Of a stretch of DNA of 64,000 nucleotides, positions 1 to 11,312 are shown piece by piece. A program made the translations under genes and the position numbers. A model generated the notes under the pieces. It was not told where the DNA came from and did no database searches. It saw only the letters and a program-made list of their open reading frames with translations. Within the stretch, counting starts at the first letter, position 1. The number at the start of each line of letters is the position of its first letter. Origin of the DNA: Antilocapra americana. Taxonomy: Eukaryota; Chordata; Mammalia; Artiodactyla; Antilocapridae. The stretch covers positions 5,017,276-5,081,275 of the forward strand of contig ML660203.1 of NCBI GenBank assembly GCA_007570785.1, in the 5' to 3' direction.

Positions 1-115
1 CCCATATGTCTTGCAGCCAAGAAAGCAACACCAAAAAACGGAGGCAATATTGCAACAAATTCAATAAAGGCTTTAAAAGTAGTCCACATCAGAAAAAAAA
101 AAAAAAAAAAAGAAG
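1..115 (+). mobile_element. 3' end of a CHR/ART2-type tRNA-derived SINE with poly-A tail
   Basis: The window opens inside an element ending in the motif aaattcaataaaggctttaa and gtccacatc, followed by an uninterrupted A tract at about 93-111. This is the 3' tail typical of artiodactyl tRNA-derived SINEs. The tRNA-like head lies upstream of the window. The family is assigned from memory of the consensus. Confidence 0.55.
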
Positions 116-988
116 CAGAACAGGCTTTTGAATGTGGGCATTTGACCCTGGGGATTTGTGCTTTAACCACTACTATTCCTTGCTGTGTGTCTAGTCCCAA
201 ACAAGATGGATGGAGAAAGAAAGCCATGAGGATTAGGTCGGAGGAGAAAGGATGATCATAGAGTCCGTACTGGAGACATTTAAAAGGCGAAGCAATCATT
301 TCCACTATATTCACCATGCATTTGTCCAATGCCTTGTATAGCAAGGAAATATTTGATATCTTCAATAACAAATGAGATTTTATAAACTAATTAGGAAAAT
401 TTATACATAAATGGTCAAAAATCAGAGAAATAATAGATAAGATCACGAAAATATGTTTAATCTTTTTGTTCATAAAATGAATGCAAAGGCCAGTAGGGGT
501 TAAAAAAAAGAGCTAGAAACTTTTACTTCTGTTACCAAGGAGCTGATGGAGAGAAGCAGTTTCCAGGAGGTAAGTTTGCTCCAATAATCAGGGAAGATTC
601 TGTTTAAAGAGTATTTTCTCTGTCATACATTCACAAATGATTCTGGTCTGCCTGGCTCAGAAATGTGGGACTTGACCTTGCCAGGAGGGAGAGGTGCACC
701 CTCAGGGCCCTGAGGCATCCCTGAAGGCAGCGGGCAGGGCCTGCTGGAAGAAGCCTTGCTCCACAGAAACTGCAGAAGTGAAGCCTGGGGTCTGAGGGTC
801 TCCAGCCCAGAGGTCTGTTCTTGGACCCCCTCCCTCTGCTGGTGCAATGCTCCCCCTGGGTGCTCAAGGATTCTTTGCTCAGTGACTTTATCCACAGCAC
901 AGGCCATCCTGCCACATTGTAGCAAGAAAGTTGGCCTCCATTCTGGGAAAGAATGGCACAACTTGCTTTAGGAGATGTTAAGAAAAAA
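116..988. other. No recognised repeat or gene
   Basis: Single-copy looking DNA with no element I recognise. The 640-970 part is GC-richer than its surroundings and is open in several frames without any recognisable domain. A 30-bp segment at 540-569 is bounded by splice-like signals (see findings) but has no other support. Confidence 0.4.
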
Positions 989-1002
989 GTCAGCTCTATT
1001 TG

Positions 1003-1438
1003 TTTTTTGTTGTTATTTAGTCGCTAAGTCATGTCCGACTATTTTACAACCCTATGGGCTGCACTCTGCCAGGTGCCTCTGTCCATGGGATTTCCCAGGC
1101 AAGAATACTGGAGTGGGCTGCCATTTCCTTCCCTGGGAGGATCTTCCTGACCCAGGGATTGAACCCATATCTCCTGCATTGACGGGCTTCCCATGTGACT
1201 CAGCTGGTAAAGGATCTGCCTGAAATGCAGGAGATCTGGTTTGATCCCTGGGTTATGAAGATCTTCTGGAGAAGGGAAAGACTATTCACTCCAGTATCCT
1301 GGCCTGGAGAATTCCATGAACTGTATAGTCCATGGGATCACAAAGAGTCGGACACGACTGAGAGACTTTTACTTTCACTTCAGTTTCTCCTGCATTGACA
1401 GGCAGATTCTTTACCACTGAGCCACCTGAGAAGCCTGA
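1003..1438 (-). mobile_element. Bov-tA SINE (antisense), split by a second SINE
   Basis: The reverse complement of the Bov-tA consensus runs from a T-rich tail (gttgttatttagtcgctaag) to about 1183 and resumes at 1400-1438 with the end of the tRNA-like head. The interruption is the sense SINE at 1184-1385. An imperfect 13-bp direct repeat (990-1002 and 1439-1451, two mismatches) flanks the whole structure and is the likely target-site duplication. Confidence 0.9.
1184..1385 (+). mobile_element. Bov-tA SINE inserted into another Bov-tA
   Basis: This near full-length sense copy starts gggcttccc and ends in the acacgactgagagac block with a pyrimidine-rich tail. It is bracketed by a perfect 14-bp TSD, tctcctgcattgac, at 1170-1183 and 1386-1399. 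It therefore landed inside the older antisense SINE, and the relative order of the two insertions is clear. Confidence 0.93.
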
Positions 1439-1965
1439 TCAGCTGTATATGTTGAACTACATGGCCCAGCAATGCCATTCCTCGAAATATATCCAAGAAA
1501 GATGAATGCTGATGTTTACCAAAGACACGGACAAAAATACTCAAAGCAGTTTAATTCAAAAAGCCCCAAAGTGGCAACAACTCTGAGGTCAACCACAGAA
1601 TAAAAGAAATTATTGTGGTGTATCCACACCATGGGCCAGCTGACACACACACTGACACTCTCCTGAGCTTCACAGATGTGCTGAAGGACAAAGGCCAGAC
1701 ACCAAGACGACACACTGAACGGTTCATTTAGGTGAAGTTTAAGAACAGAAAAGGCTAATTATATGGCCAGGGGTCAGTGAGTTCCCCCTATGGATAGTAT
1801 CAATTGGGAAGGAACAGGTGTTTGGGGGCTGCTAGAAACATCCTCCATTGTGATCTGAGTTGTGATTACATAGGTGTCTGCATAGGTAAAATTTCATCAA
1901 CCTGTACTATTGATTTATAGACTTTATATGAATTACATCTAAAAATTACTAAGATACTTGGACAG
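1439..1965 (+). mobile_element. Old L1 (L1M-type) ORF2 end and 3' UTR fragment
   Basis: The order of motifs matches ancient mammalian L1: ggcccagcaatgccattcc, then a stretch like the 'gtggcaacaactc' and 'ggtgtatccacaccatggg' section of the 3' ORF2/UTR, then 'ttatatgaattacatctaaa' near the end. It is highly diverged with many indels. The subfamily is not assignable by eye. Confidence 0.6.
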
Positions 1966-2184
1966 AAAGGCTTCTCCTCTCCTATTGTGTTCCTGAACAG
2001 TACACATGGAATTCAAATGTTTAGAAATTGAATAATCTATTTATATATCATAAAAGTGATTCAATTCCCCTAAAGCCAAAGCATATCATAAAACTCCAGA
2101 TAATTTCACGCTCCTGGTATTGCACACAGATTCATATTTGAATATAGCATTAAGGCAAAAGAGGAATGTCTGATTAAAGGTAAC

Positions 2185-2412
2185 AATGAAAGCTACTGTT
2201 TATATAACCCTTACTGTGCTCTGGACACTATCTAAGCCCTTCAAGTATTTACTTACCAGTGGACACTACCACCATGATCATTTCTAGGCTGTATATTTGA
2301 GAACAAGAGGGCAGAAAGTGTAGGTGATTGCCTAAGGTCCCATGGTTAGTAATTAGCCGCCCTGGTAGCTCAAATCCAGGCATTCCTGGCTCTACGAACC
2401 ATGACCTCATAT
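2185..2412 (+). mobile_element. MIR SINE
   Basis: The MIR order is preserved: tactgtttatataaccct, tgctctggacactatctaag, ggcagaaagtgtaggtgattgcctaaggtc, then agctcaaatccaggcattcctggctct. It is an ancient, strongly diverged copy with no visible TSD. Confidence 0.75.
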
Positions 2413-3237
2413 TTCTTCTGTTCAAAGAGTCACCTCTTTTCAAGTATGGTGGTTGCCGTCTTTATCTCAAGTATGTTACTCTTAGGAAAGTCTCGTTCTC
2501 AGCACTAGCATTAGCTGCTGAATTTACCTGGGTTCTATTTATGTTGAAATAATACTATATGCAACTTGCAACAAAGACTATTTTCTAAAGACTGTTTTGA
2601 ATTCTGTGTTTTAGTAACAGGATTCAATCTTTCAAATAAAACATTTATCCCAAGATAGATAAAACATTGACTTCTTTCAACTGTGGTTGGGGGAGGGGGA
2701 GGAGGCAAAGATCTTGGCAGCAGATCCCTTCCCTTGGACTGGGCTGCACCTGGATTTTCACCCAAGAAGACTTCACACCATAGAATCCCAATCATACTCT
2801 CATAAAAGTAAAGGAAAACAGAGATGGTATTTTTCATGAAGATGGAAACATTCTGAAACAGAGTTATGGATTGGCAGGCAGTACCCCATAATGCCAGTCT
2901 GAAGTTGCCTTTCACAAGCTGGTGCAAAGCGACCTGAATTTGATTCAGAAATAGTGCTATATAGCATTCCACTGTAATATAACAAAAGGTATATTGATAA
3001 AATGTTGAATGCAGTCAACCCAAGGACCATGCCCACTTTAGGATATAAAGAACCATTTTGCAGCAGAATTCTCCAGGCCTCAAGTCTTCAAATGACACTC
3101 ATCTACCTCCCTCAAGGACTGTTTCCTAGACTGGGATGCAATCTGTTTTCCAAAGTGTGAATATCCCTTGACCTTCCTGTGATTCAGTTTTGAAAAATCT
3201 GCACTTTCGCACTTTATATATTGACAGTCCTGAAACA
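2413..3237. other. No recognised repeat or gene
   Basis: Unique-looking sequence of mixed composition with a short G-rich stretch at about 2688-2703. Two overlapping antisense open frames occur here, but neither shows a domain, signal peptide or homology I recognise. I treat them as chance. Confidence 0.4.
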
Positions 3238-3436
3238 GGGGCTTCCCAGGTGTTTCAGTGGTAAATAAACTGCCAATGCAGGAGATGCAGGTTTGATCCC
3301 TGGGTCAGGAAGACCCCCTGGAGAATGAAATGGCAACCCACCCCAGTATTCTTGCCTGGAAATCTTATGGACAGAGGAGCCTGGTGGGCCACAGTCCAGG
3401 GGGTTGTAACAGACAGATGTGACTGAGAGACTGAGC
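3238..3436 (+). mobile_element. Bov-tA SINE
   Basis: Full-length sense copy running from ggggcttcccaggtg through gtttgatccctgggtcagg and tattcttgcctgga to gatgtgactgagagac. The tRNA-derived B-box-like gtttgatccc block is intact. Confidence 0.92.
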
Positions 3437-3489
3437 TCGCAATCCTGAACCAACTGTTCTGTGTCAATATTGTTTTTAGCTTTTGATTT

Positions 3490-4005
3490 AATTTAAAAAA
3501 TTAATACATGCACACAAAAAAAGAAATAAATTAAATAAAAATTCAAACATCAAAAAAGTATCCTAAAAGCAAATTTTCTTCCTATCCCAGAATGGCAGAT
3601 GTAACTATAGCTATTTCTCTTTTATCTTCCCCAAATTTCCTCTGTAAGACTGGCATGTATGTCTGTGTATGTCCTTTGTGTTTTACTTTACACACTTCTC
3701 TGAATCATGTCATTGTTCTCTTCATTTGTTTTGTTCTTTGCTTTTACCAGAAAAATGTGTCTTACAAAGTTTGTTAAAGTTTTACCAAACTCTCTGTAAA
3801 ATTAGCTTTACCTAATTTCCCATGTGTTGATGAAAGCAGCTATTCAACTAGTTTTCATTGATGGGTTTTTAGGTTGTTACCAATACTCGATCATTATAAG
3901 CAATGCTACAGTAAGCCTCCTCAGTTATTTCATGACACTCAAATGTAGGATACATTTCTGAAAATCCAGTTGCTGGAGCATATTTTATGTGCACTGAAAA
4001 AAATA
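3490..4005 (-). mobile_element. Old L1 3' region, antisense
   Basis: The stretch gggtttttaggttgttacca, followed by attataagcaatgctacagtaagc and ccagttgctggagca, matches the antisense 3' part of ancient L1 elements. The left part is A-rich and less certain. Boundaries are approximate. Confidence 0.5.
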
Positions 4006-5172
4006 GATGTTGGCAAACTGGCTCCAACTCACACTCCAAATAATTAAGGACAACCCCCAGCACTGAGTATCATCAATTTCAAATGACAACATTTAAACTA
4101 AAGAGGGAGGACTTAGAGGTATGGCATGGGGATCGCTCTGTGCCAGCCATAAGTTGAGTGCATTTTCTGCAGAGGCACCATTTCATCAACAGAGCAGTGG
4201 TTATTTAATCAATAATCCAACTTGTAGACCAAATGCAGGAGTTCTCCAAGGTGTATAAGAATGGGAAAGCTGAACCAGGGGCAGTCATTGACCCATGCTG
4301 TCTGGCAGATATCTGGAACCTAGGTCTGTGGTCAATGCCAAAGCTCTTCTGAACCTTAAAGACAGAATCTGAATCAGCCAGGATGCCAATCTGACTACAA
4401 AAGAGAAGGATTCAGTGTCCTCCAACCCAGACCCGGATGTGTCAAGGAATCAAGCTATTGAGAGAAGAACCTTAAGTGTATGTGGACAGGCCTGCTCCCC
4501 AGGTAGGTACAGAAGTGACACTTGCAAGACCAAGGCAGGCTTAACCTTAGGCTTAGGTGGCCTTCATTTATAAAGTGACTGCTTTAGAGATTGTTTTGAA
4601 GAAAAACCTTAGTACGAAACCTTTGGTTCAACTCACTAAATGAGTTTACATTATCAAGAAGAGACTCTGCGTCTGGTTCCCACCCCAAAGTCAATGTCCA
4701 TGGAAATTGAATTCTTGGGATTTGACTAGGCAGAGCTCTGAGTTCACAGGATAGATGATGAACCTCTGAGGGTTTAGAGGAAGGAATAAAATTCACTCCG
4801 GGGTTAATTTAAGAAGCTTTCTCTGGACTTACATTAAAAATAAGATTTGATTTGCCAGGGCAGCTGAGGTCCAAAGAATGAACCAAGACTTGATTTCCTG
4901 GCAGAGTTGCCATTTACGGGCTGTGAGACCTGGGAATAATAATACCTGCCTCAGAGGTGTCAGTGTGAGCCCTAAAACAGATGGTGTATGAGAGGGCTTT
5001 GGGGAACAGGAGAGTTGTAACAATTGTGTAAGCTCAGCTTTCCAGGCCAAGGCAGCCCCGAGAGAAAGAGTTGGTCACACACACGGACCCACATCAGTCC
5101 AGAATGCGGAAAGGCCAGCCCGTATACATACTCGAACATGGCTGTACAGGGAGTCTTCAGATTCTTGCACAC
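4006..5172. other. No recognised repeat or gene
   Basis: Apparently unique DNA. Nothing beyond short chance open frames is visible on either strand. Confidence 0.4.
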
Positions 5173-5361
5173 GTGAAAGTCATTCGTTCGGTCATGTCTG
5201 GCTCTTTGCGACCCCATGGACTGTAGCCCACCAGGCTCCTCTGTCCATGGGATTCTCCAGGCAAGAGTACTTCTACAGGGGATCTTCCTGACCCAGGATT
5301 TGAACCAGAGTCTCCTGAATTGTGGGCAGATTCTTTGCCGGCTGATTTACCAGGGAAGCCC
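5173..5361 (-). mobile_element. Bov-tA SINE (antisense) with internal deletion
   Basis: Starts with gtgaaagtcattcgttcggt and ends cagggaagccc. The consensus stretch between 'gcaagagtac' and 'ggggatcttcctgacc' is shortened: most of the usual tggagtgggttgcc block is missing. Confidence 0.9.
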
Positions 5362-5804
5362 TTTGCACAAGTGGGGTTCTCTATTATTCCACATCATTCT
5401 TGATGTTCAGGCTCCCAGTGCCCACAAATTATGGGGAATGTGGGTGCTACCCATGCTGAAGCTGCCAGGGCCACCTCCTCTTCAAGCCCTTAGAAGGTGA
5501 TTTCTTCTGGGTCCAGTCATGGAGCTGGCTGGGCTGTACAGCTGTGTTCTCCCCAGGCCAATATTACCTCTCAAAATGGAAATGCTTTCTGGTTCCCTGT
5601 GGCTACATAAAATATCACCCCAGACCTGAAACTGAGCAAGACCCTGTGGGGGTCCCGGGCTTGGAAGCCCTCCTGTGTTCCTTGTTTCTTGTTTGTAAGA
5701 AATAGACTCCAGTCTCCATGACTCTCCCTGAGTTCCAAAGAGCAGATTCAAATAGTTGCTACTCAGAGAAGGGAGGGTATGCAGAGACAAGGAAGGAGCA
5801 GCCA
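5362..5804. other. No recognised repeat or gene
   Basis: Unique-looking, moderately GC-rich sequence. An antisense open frame crosses it and continues into the neighbouring BovB piece, which argues against a real gene. Confidence 0.4.
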
Positions 5805-5962
5805 AGGAATCTTGAATACCCATTGGAAGGACTGATGCTGAAGTTGAAGTTGCAATACTTTGGCCACCTGATGTGAAGAGATGATTCATTGGAAAAGACC
5901 TTGATGCTCGGAAAGATTGAGGGCAGGATGAGAAAGGGGGCAACAGAGGATGAAATGGTTGG
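5805..5962 (+). mobile_element. BovB LINE fragment lacking both ends
   Basis: Contains the BovB 3' region blocks attggaaggactgatgctga, caatactttggccacctgat, and gaaagattgagggcagg, stopping at gatgaaatggttgg. The terminal part that normally ends in the cgactgagcgactgaac motif is absent. RTE insertions normally keep their 3' end, so this piece was probably truncated by later deletion. Confidence 0.88.
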
Positions 5963-6685
5963 CCCCAAACTTAGTTACTTAAGCACTGGCATTCATTTTT
6001 CTAATGAATCTGCAGTTTGAACAGGGCTCAGGGAAGAGGTCACCTTGGTTCCTCTCAATGTCACAGGGGGCAGGAATCATCTGGAAGTTCATTCACATCT
6101 ATCCCTGACAAGTATTGCTGAGGATTAGATGGAATCTTAGCTGGAGCTGGGACTGGACCACCTTGATGTGGTCTTTGCATGTAGCGGTTGGCTTCTCCAT
6201 GCCCTGGTATGTGGGCTTTATGGACAGAGGTACATATATCAGGAGAAAGAGACGGGCAAGAAAGACAGGGATGGAGCTGTATCACCTTGAATGACCTAGC
6301 TTTTGAAACCACACACTGTCACAGAAACATATAATATTTATTAGAAGCAAGTCACTTCTAAATACTAAGACTGGCTCATAATCAAGGGAGCAGGGAATTA
6401 GACTCCACCTTTCAGTGGTAGGAGTGTCAAGAATTTACGGACATATTTTGAAAACGCCACACCCTTACACTCAGTCCTGTAAGTACCACATTCTCCAGTG
6501 AGGGCTGAAACCCTGCTTTGCCTGGCATTAGCAGGTTCTGAGTCTTTATTATGATTTATTAATGAAACACCTCTTGCCATTTTATTGGCAAGTATTTGTT
6601 CTCAGTCCCCTTACCCTGGGATGGGAAAATGACAGTCTTCTGTATTCAGAATCACACTTTCATTTTGCCACTAAGGTTTTTGTTG
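5963..6685. other. No recognised repeat or gene
   Basis: No element recognised. It contains AT-rich stretches and short unrelated open frames. Confidence 0.35.
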
Positions 6686-6689
6686 GTGG

Positions 6690-7040
6690 GACTGTCTTAT
6701 AGACTCCTGTTGTATAACAAACTATCAAGACTTACACATCTCAGAGCGGCTGGAGTTCAGTTGATCTGGTTGGGCTTGGCTGGGGCAGCTCTGCTCTATC
6801 TCTCAGTGTCCTCCTGGGGCCAGGGTGTTAGCCAGGGCATGTGTCATCCATGGTGAGGGCAGAAACATAATCAGGAGAGTAGAAACAGATAAGGCTTTTT
6901 AAGTCCTAGTCTTGAAATCAGCCAACTCTCACTTCCACCCACATGTCATTGGTCAGGCCAAATCATGTGGCCAAGTCCAAAGTCAAGGGTGACAGGAATG
7001 TATTCCACCTATGATGAGGCCAGGACACATGGTGGTACAG
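6690..7040 (-). mobile_element. MLT1-type (ERVL-MaLR) LTR, antisense, decayed
   Basis: The antisense MaLR pattern is visible: tgttgtataacaaactatca, ggcttggctggggcagctct, then gtcattggtcaggccaaatc and atgtggccaagtcc. It is a noncoding LTR relic, heavily mutated, with no internal retroviral genes. The subfamily is uncertain. Confidence 0.6.
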
Positions 7041-7127
7041 GGAACAGTGAAGAAGAAGAACTGTAATGCCATCCTACCCCATGAATCAATGTGTTTGTTT
7101 GGTTGTTTAAAATTGGCTCGTCTTTAA

Positions 7128-7342
7128 GGGACTTCCCAGGTGGCACTAGTGGTAGAGACTGCCTGCCGATGCAGGAGACTTAAGAGATGCAGGTTCCACC
7201 CTTAGGTGGGGAAGATCCCCTGGAGGAGGGCACGCAACCCACTCTAGTATTCTTGCAGGAGAATCCCATGGACAGAGGAGTACTGGCGGGCTACAGCCCA
7301 TAGGGTCACAAAGAGTCGGACGTGACTGAAGTGCTTAGCACT
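7128..7342 (+). mobile_element. Bov-tA SINE
   Basis: Sense copy from gggacttcccaggtggcac to agtcggacgtgactgaagtg. It carries the extra gacttaagaga block in the tRNA-like part, which marks a Bov-tA subfamily also seen at 28.1, 36.3 and 47.1 kb. Confidence 0.92.
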
Positions 7343-10299
7343 GCATGTACGCTTGCCCTTAAGGCAGAGATTACAAACGTCCCCATGGCCACTTCCTTCC
7401 TCTCTGACGTTATGGTTCACAGTACCAGCATCCTTGATGGAGAATTTGGAACACACTTCAGAACCCCTCTCAACACAGTCCCCACAGTACATTGATTGGA
7501 TCTGGAAAGTGAAATAAAGCACATTTTGAGAAAATCCTGTCCCAAGAGGCTTCTTTGTCTCTGATCTGAAGTCCTGATCCCCACCATGCAAAACTCTCAC
7601 AGCTTGCCTAGACATGTCAAGTCTAGGCAACTGCTGAGGCTGCTGATACAAAGGTGTGTGAGAATTGCTATTTGAACCATACGCATCCCTTTCTGTTTAT
7701 TTCTTCCTTCTAGAAAAAGGGAGGTCAAACGTATTATCATGCACACAAACCATGAAGCAAGGACACGCTATCCTGAGTTCCACGATAAGTTTATTCTTAA
7801 ATAGGAGGTCTCTTAAAATCACCTTTCCTTATGAATGGGAGAGGTCAGACTCTGTTTAGGATGGCTGACGAACCAGAAGTAAGAGTCTAGTCCTAGCTAT
7901 ACACTCATGCACACACTGACACACATGGTGCACACTCAGGAAAACATCTAGATTTAGGCACTCAGAGGTGATTCCAAGGAATCATTCATTCCTATTAAAG
8001 ATGCTAGTGGCGGACACAGTCCTTTGTTCCTTTTTCTCAAATTTCATTACCATTCAATAAATATTATGCACTGAACATACTAACTAAAAATAAATGAATG
8101 ATGTGTGTCTCGACTATTTGTTGTTACTGTTCAGAAGTAAGTCATTTCCTCAGATGAATGAATAGCTCTTAAAACAGAAGCACTAATTAAGCAGAAGATA
8201 CCTCAGGAGAGGTCCTCTTCTCCAAAGCCACAGGTCAACAGAGGCCAACAGGGTAAGATGGGTGGAGGCACCCTGCACCAATGAAGGCAAGAGGCAGAGT
8301 TTCTCAGGGAAGAGAGCAGCGAGGTCATGTGTCTATGATTTATAGACAGGGAGGGCAAGGATGCCTCAGTAGACAAGAAAATAAACCCAGTTCTGGACTC
8401 TGTCTCAGAGGTGACAATGACTCATATTGATTAATATGTTGGCCAGGAAGATATTTACTTTGCAGTCTTCAGGAGAGCTTGCTTTGTTTTGCCTTTTCAC
8501 CGTGGAAAGTTTGGCCCAGTCCGCCTGCCGCAAAGCATGACGGTCATCTCTCGGGAGAAAATTGCTACCTTCTCAAGAAGACTAGCATTGTAAGATCGAA
8601 ATTTCCCTGGGAAAACTAATGTTTCTAGGGCTAAAGCACCCCCTTTTCCAGAACAGATTGGGTGACCGGCAGAGACGGTGGGGAGACGGAGCATAGAGCT
8701 GATTCTTGTTGCCAAACATTCAGTGAAGAAGTCTCTAAGACAGACCAGCCAGTCCAGCCCAAGCGCTAATTGGTTCGCAGTTCTCCTAATTAGTTTGTCA
8801 TCTACCTGGACAGTTAGCAGTTGGCTGAAAGCCCAGACCCTGCCCAGCCAAATTCACAGCTCTGGGATTTGGGAATGTAGTGGCAGCGACAGTTCTGCAC
8901 CCCACCCACACGTGGGCATGCCCACTGCACGCATACAGCTTCTTGCTGAAATGCAAGGGTGATAACAGGTTCTCACAACGCTGCTAACAATCTCCCCAGG
9001 CTGTTGGGTGTGAGGAGGAAGCAAGAGCCCTTCCAGCCTTGTGCTAACACTCTGTGAACAAACTGCAGAGCTGCTCAGACCTGTTTCATCATTAAGCAAG
9101 GGCTATACCTACGGTTGAAGGGGTTCACAAGCTCAGGGCCCCCAAATCTCCCTTGCATCAGGGCTATGAGACAGTGTGCCACAAGCCGTTAGCTCATTTG
9201 GATTAAGAACTGCCTTCCCAAATACTCGCTATGTCGTTGAGACATTTCTTTCAGCCCGATTTTATACTTGGGTAGCATAATGGCCCTTTTCTGAAGGAAA
9301 AAAAAAAATGCATGTGTGCCCGGCTTTGATATAATTTCTATCACAATATATTTTCACTTCACACAAACAGAAAGCTTTGTATTAACTGTTTAACCTCATA
9401 GCTCATCTACAACTATAATACAAAACCCATTCATAACTGGAACAGAGACAAAACAACAATAGCCATTACTTTTGAATTAAAATATTAATTCAATGTGGCA
9501 TCTTGTATTGTGCTCCTGAAACTAAATTGCCACTTGAAATCTAAGCAGGACACGCTGGTGGCTCTGTTTCAATGGTATCATTTTGTCGGGCAAGCTGATA
9601 CTACAGTGCACTGTGTGATGATTCAATACCATGCCACTCACACTGTTTGCCTCTTTGAGCTGCTACTGAAGCTTGTTTCTTAAAATTAATCTAAGAGCAT
9701 TAATCGAATTTCACTTGGAATGGACACCTCAGTTATGCAGTAAAATCTCCTCTCATCTTTTTGGTAGAAACATACATGGAACTATAAGGAAATGAAGGTG
9801 TCTAGCAATATCTAGATATAGAGTAATCATCTCTATGACCCAGAATATGTTTCTACTGATGCTTTTTTACTATCATATTAAAACAATAAAGACACCATTG
9901 GTCAAATAATTAACATTTTCTCATTGTGGAAAATTGCACACCGGCCTTTTCTCTGTCTGAGAAGACTCAAATACTCACATAAACTGGCCCTCAGCAGCCT
10001 TCCAGATACCCTTCAATATTAGGTTAAGTGTGTCTCAGACACAATTCCAGCTATTCTAGTACAGCAATGGTGTTTGCAAGATTCCTTTTTCAAACCAAAC
10101 CTTTGCAAAGCCCTGTGTTTTTCTAATCTAACCTCCTATTATCTAAAGTTATTAAGAAGATAATAACACCTTGAGAGTTTTGAAATGTCAAAACCTGTCA
10201 ATAAATCCCAGAAGAATAAAATAGCCAATAGCAGACTGTTCTTCAATGTACAGAAAACTCTGGAACAACTTCCTCTGGAAGCTGAATGTGTGTCCTGAG
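7343..10299. other. Repeat-poor block, candidate conserved noncoding DNA
   Basis: No SINE, LINE or LTR recognised for nearly 3 kb, unusual for this window. The 8,760-8,850 part combines taattgg, ctaattagtttg and an E-box-like acctgg. The 9,470-9,720 part is AT-rich with several ATTA cores (attaattc, aaaattaatc, gcattaatcg). A short A tract is at about 9,299-9,308. No coding potential is evident. Regulatory function is inference only. Confidence 0.35.
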
Positions 10300-10400
10300 C
10301 AAGGGCCAGAACTAAGGTGAGGCAAGTGAGGTACTCAACTCAGATGCCATTTCAGGGGATGCCAAGAAACTCGGTTTTCAAGATAAATAATAATTTCAGG
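10300..10400 (+). mobile_element. Probable noncoding part of a hAT transposon relic
   Basis: The string gccagaactaaggtgaggca, followed by gtgaggtactcaactcag and aggggatgccaagaaactcg, resembles the terminal region of an old mammalian hAT element. It lies about 250 bp upstream of a transposase-like coding relic in the same orientation, which supports the reading. The family name is unknown. Confidence 0.4.
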
Positions 10401-10639
10401 CACCATTTCTGTAAGAAATCAGCTTTAATCCAAACAAATCTATGGTGAATAAAATATCAAAAATTTAATTAAAAACTATTGCTCTATTGAGCCATATTGA
10501 GCTTGAGGCAAAAAGGGAAAATGTGTATCTCTATACACATTTTTATCTATTTTATTACTTGCTGTTTTTTTCTTTTTGCAGAACTTTAGTTGGGAAAATA
10601 TTGAAAATTGAAGTGTAAGTGGATTAAAGCTGACATTAT

Positions 10640-10850
10640 TTTCAATTTAAGTATTTTGTTTATGCCAACAGAGATTTTACAGTCATTTTACTTCAACTTA
10701 AGTTAACTAAAAATTGTGTAAGATTGTCACTTGGTGAAGAGAAATCATCAACATGGCACTGTCTCCATTGAGAATGAGGTAAGCAATGAAGTCAATTTGG
10801 AAAATATCGAAGATATGTTTGCTTCGATTAAATCCAGAACATACATGTTT
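10640..10850 (+). pseudogene. hAT transposase C-terminal relic
   Basis: One frame encodes VSIENEVSNEVNLENIEDMF, then ASIKSR. This matches the conserved C-terminal end of hAT transposases and their domesticated relatives: a hydrophobic residue, SIENE, an acidic/hydrophobic helix, then FA..K.R. Immediately upstream, the DNA aacttaagttaactaaaaat resembles the codons of the conserved 'KLKLIKNYLR' dimerisation segment, but with in-frame stops at about 10,700 and 10,719. The gene is dead: no zinc-finger or catalytic region is visible, and the open stretch is only about 60 codons. hAT transposases cut and paste DNA with 8-bp target duplications; no terminal inverted repeats were located here. A fragment of a domesticated gene is a less likely alternative. 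Confidence 0.6.
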
Positions 10851-11312
10851 CCTTCTGTCTCAAGTTCCAGTATAACTCAGTCCTCTAGACAAGGCAGAGA
10901 TCTGAAGATTAATTAGTGCTTGGAACAGAATAAATATTTTTTAAATGTTAATTGTTATCATTGTTATCACAATTCCTTCTCTTGAGCTCCAAAGCAAAAG
11001 CAGGACTTCTGGGTGACTCTGTCAAATACAGGAAGATGGTAAAAGCACGCTGGACAATAATCCAAGTTTTTTAGAAGTCTCCAAGTGTTGTTCCCAACTC
11101 ATGATGTTGTGCTATCTCCATGGCACCCTCAGAAGTAGTATCCCCACTGCTTACCTGCCCCCAGATTCTTCAGCCCCACTCAACCAAGTAAGCAGAAGAA
11201 AGTTCAAATCTTATAGGAAGAGGGGGAAGTGGAGATGGCATTGTGTTACAGAGGATTTGAGTGACAGACCAGACAGTTTCCAAAATTCTAGAACCCTATG
11301 ATATTCCTTGTG
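10851..11312. other. No recognised repeat or gene
   Basis: Unique-looking sequence between the hAT relic and the next SINE. The last 8 bases (11,305-11,312, tccttgtg) are the left target-site duplication of that SINE. Confidence 0.4.

Noticed and set aside
1195..1398. Frames inside Bov-tA copies here and at many other sites, with similar translated strings such as CNAGD and WLPTPVFLPG
   Set aside because: The same peptides recur in every Bov-tA copy, so they are SINE shadows and not a protein family.
5482..5943. 153-codon antisense open frame
   Set aside because: Its N-terminal third is the antisense of a BovB fragment; the rest has no recognisable domain.
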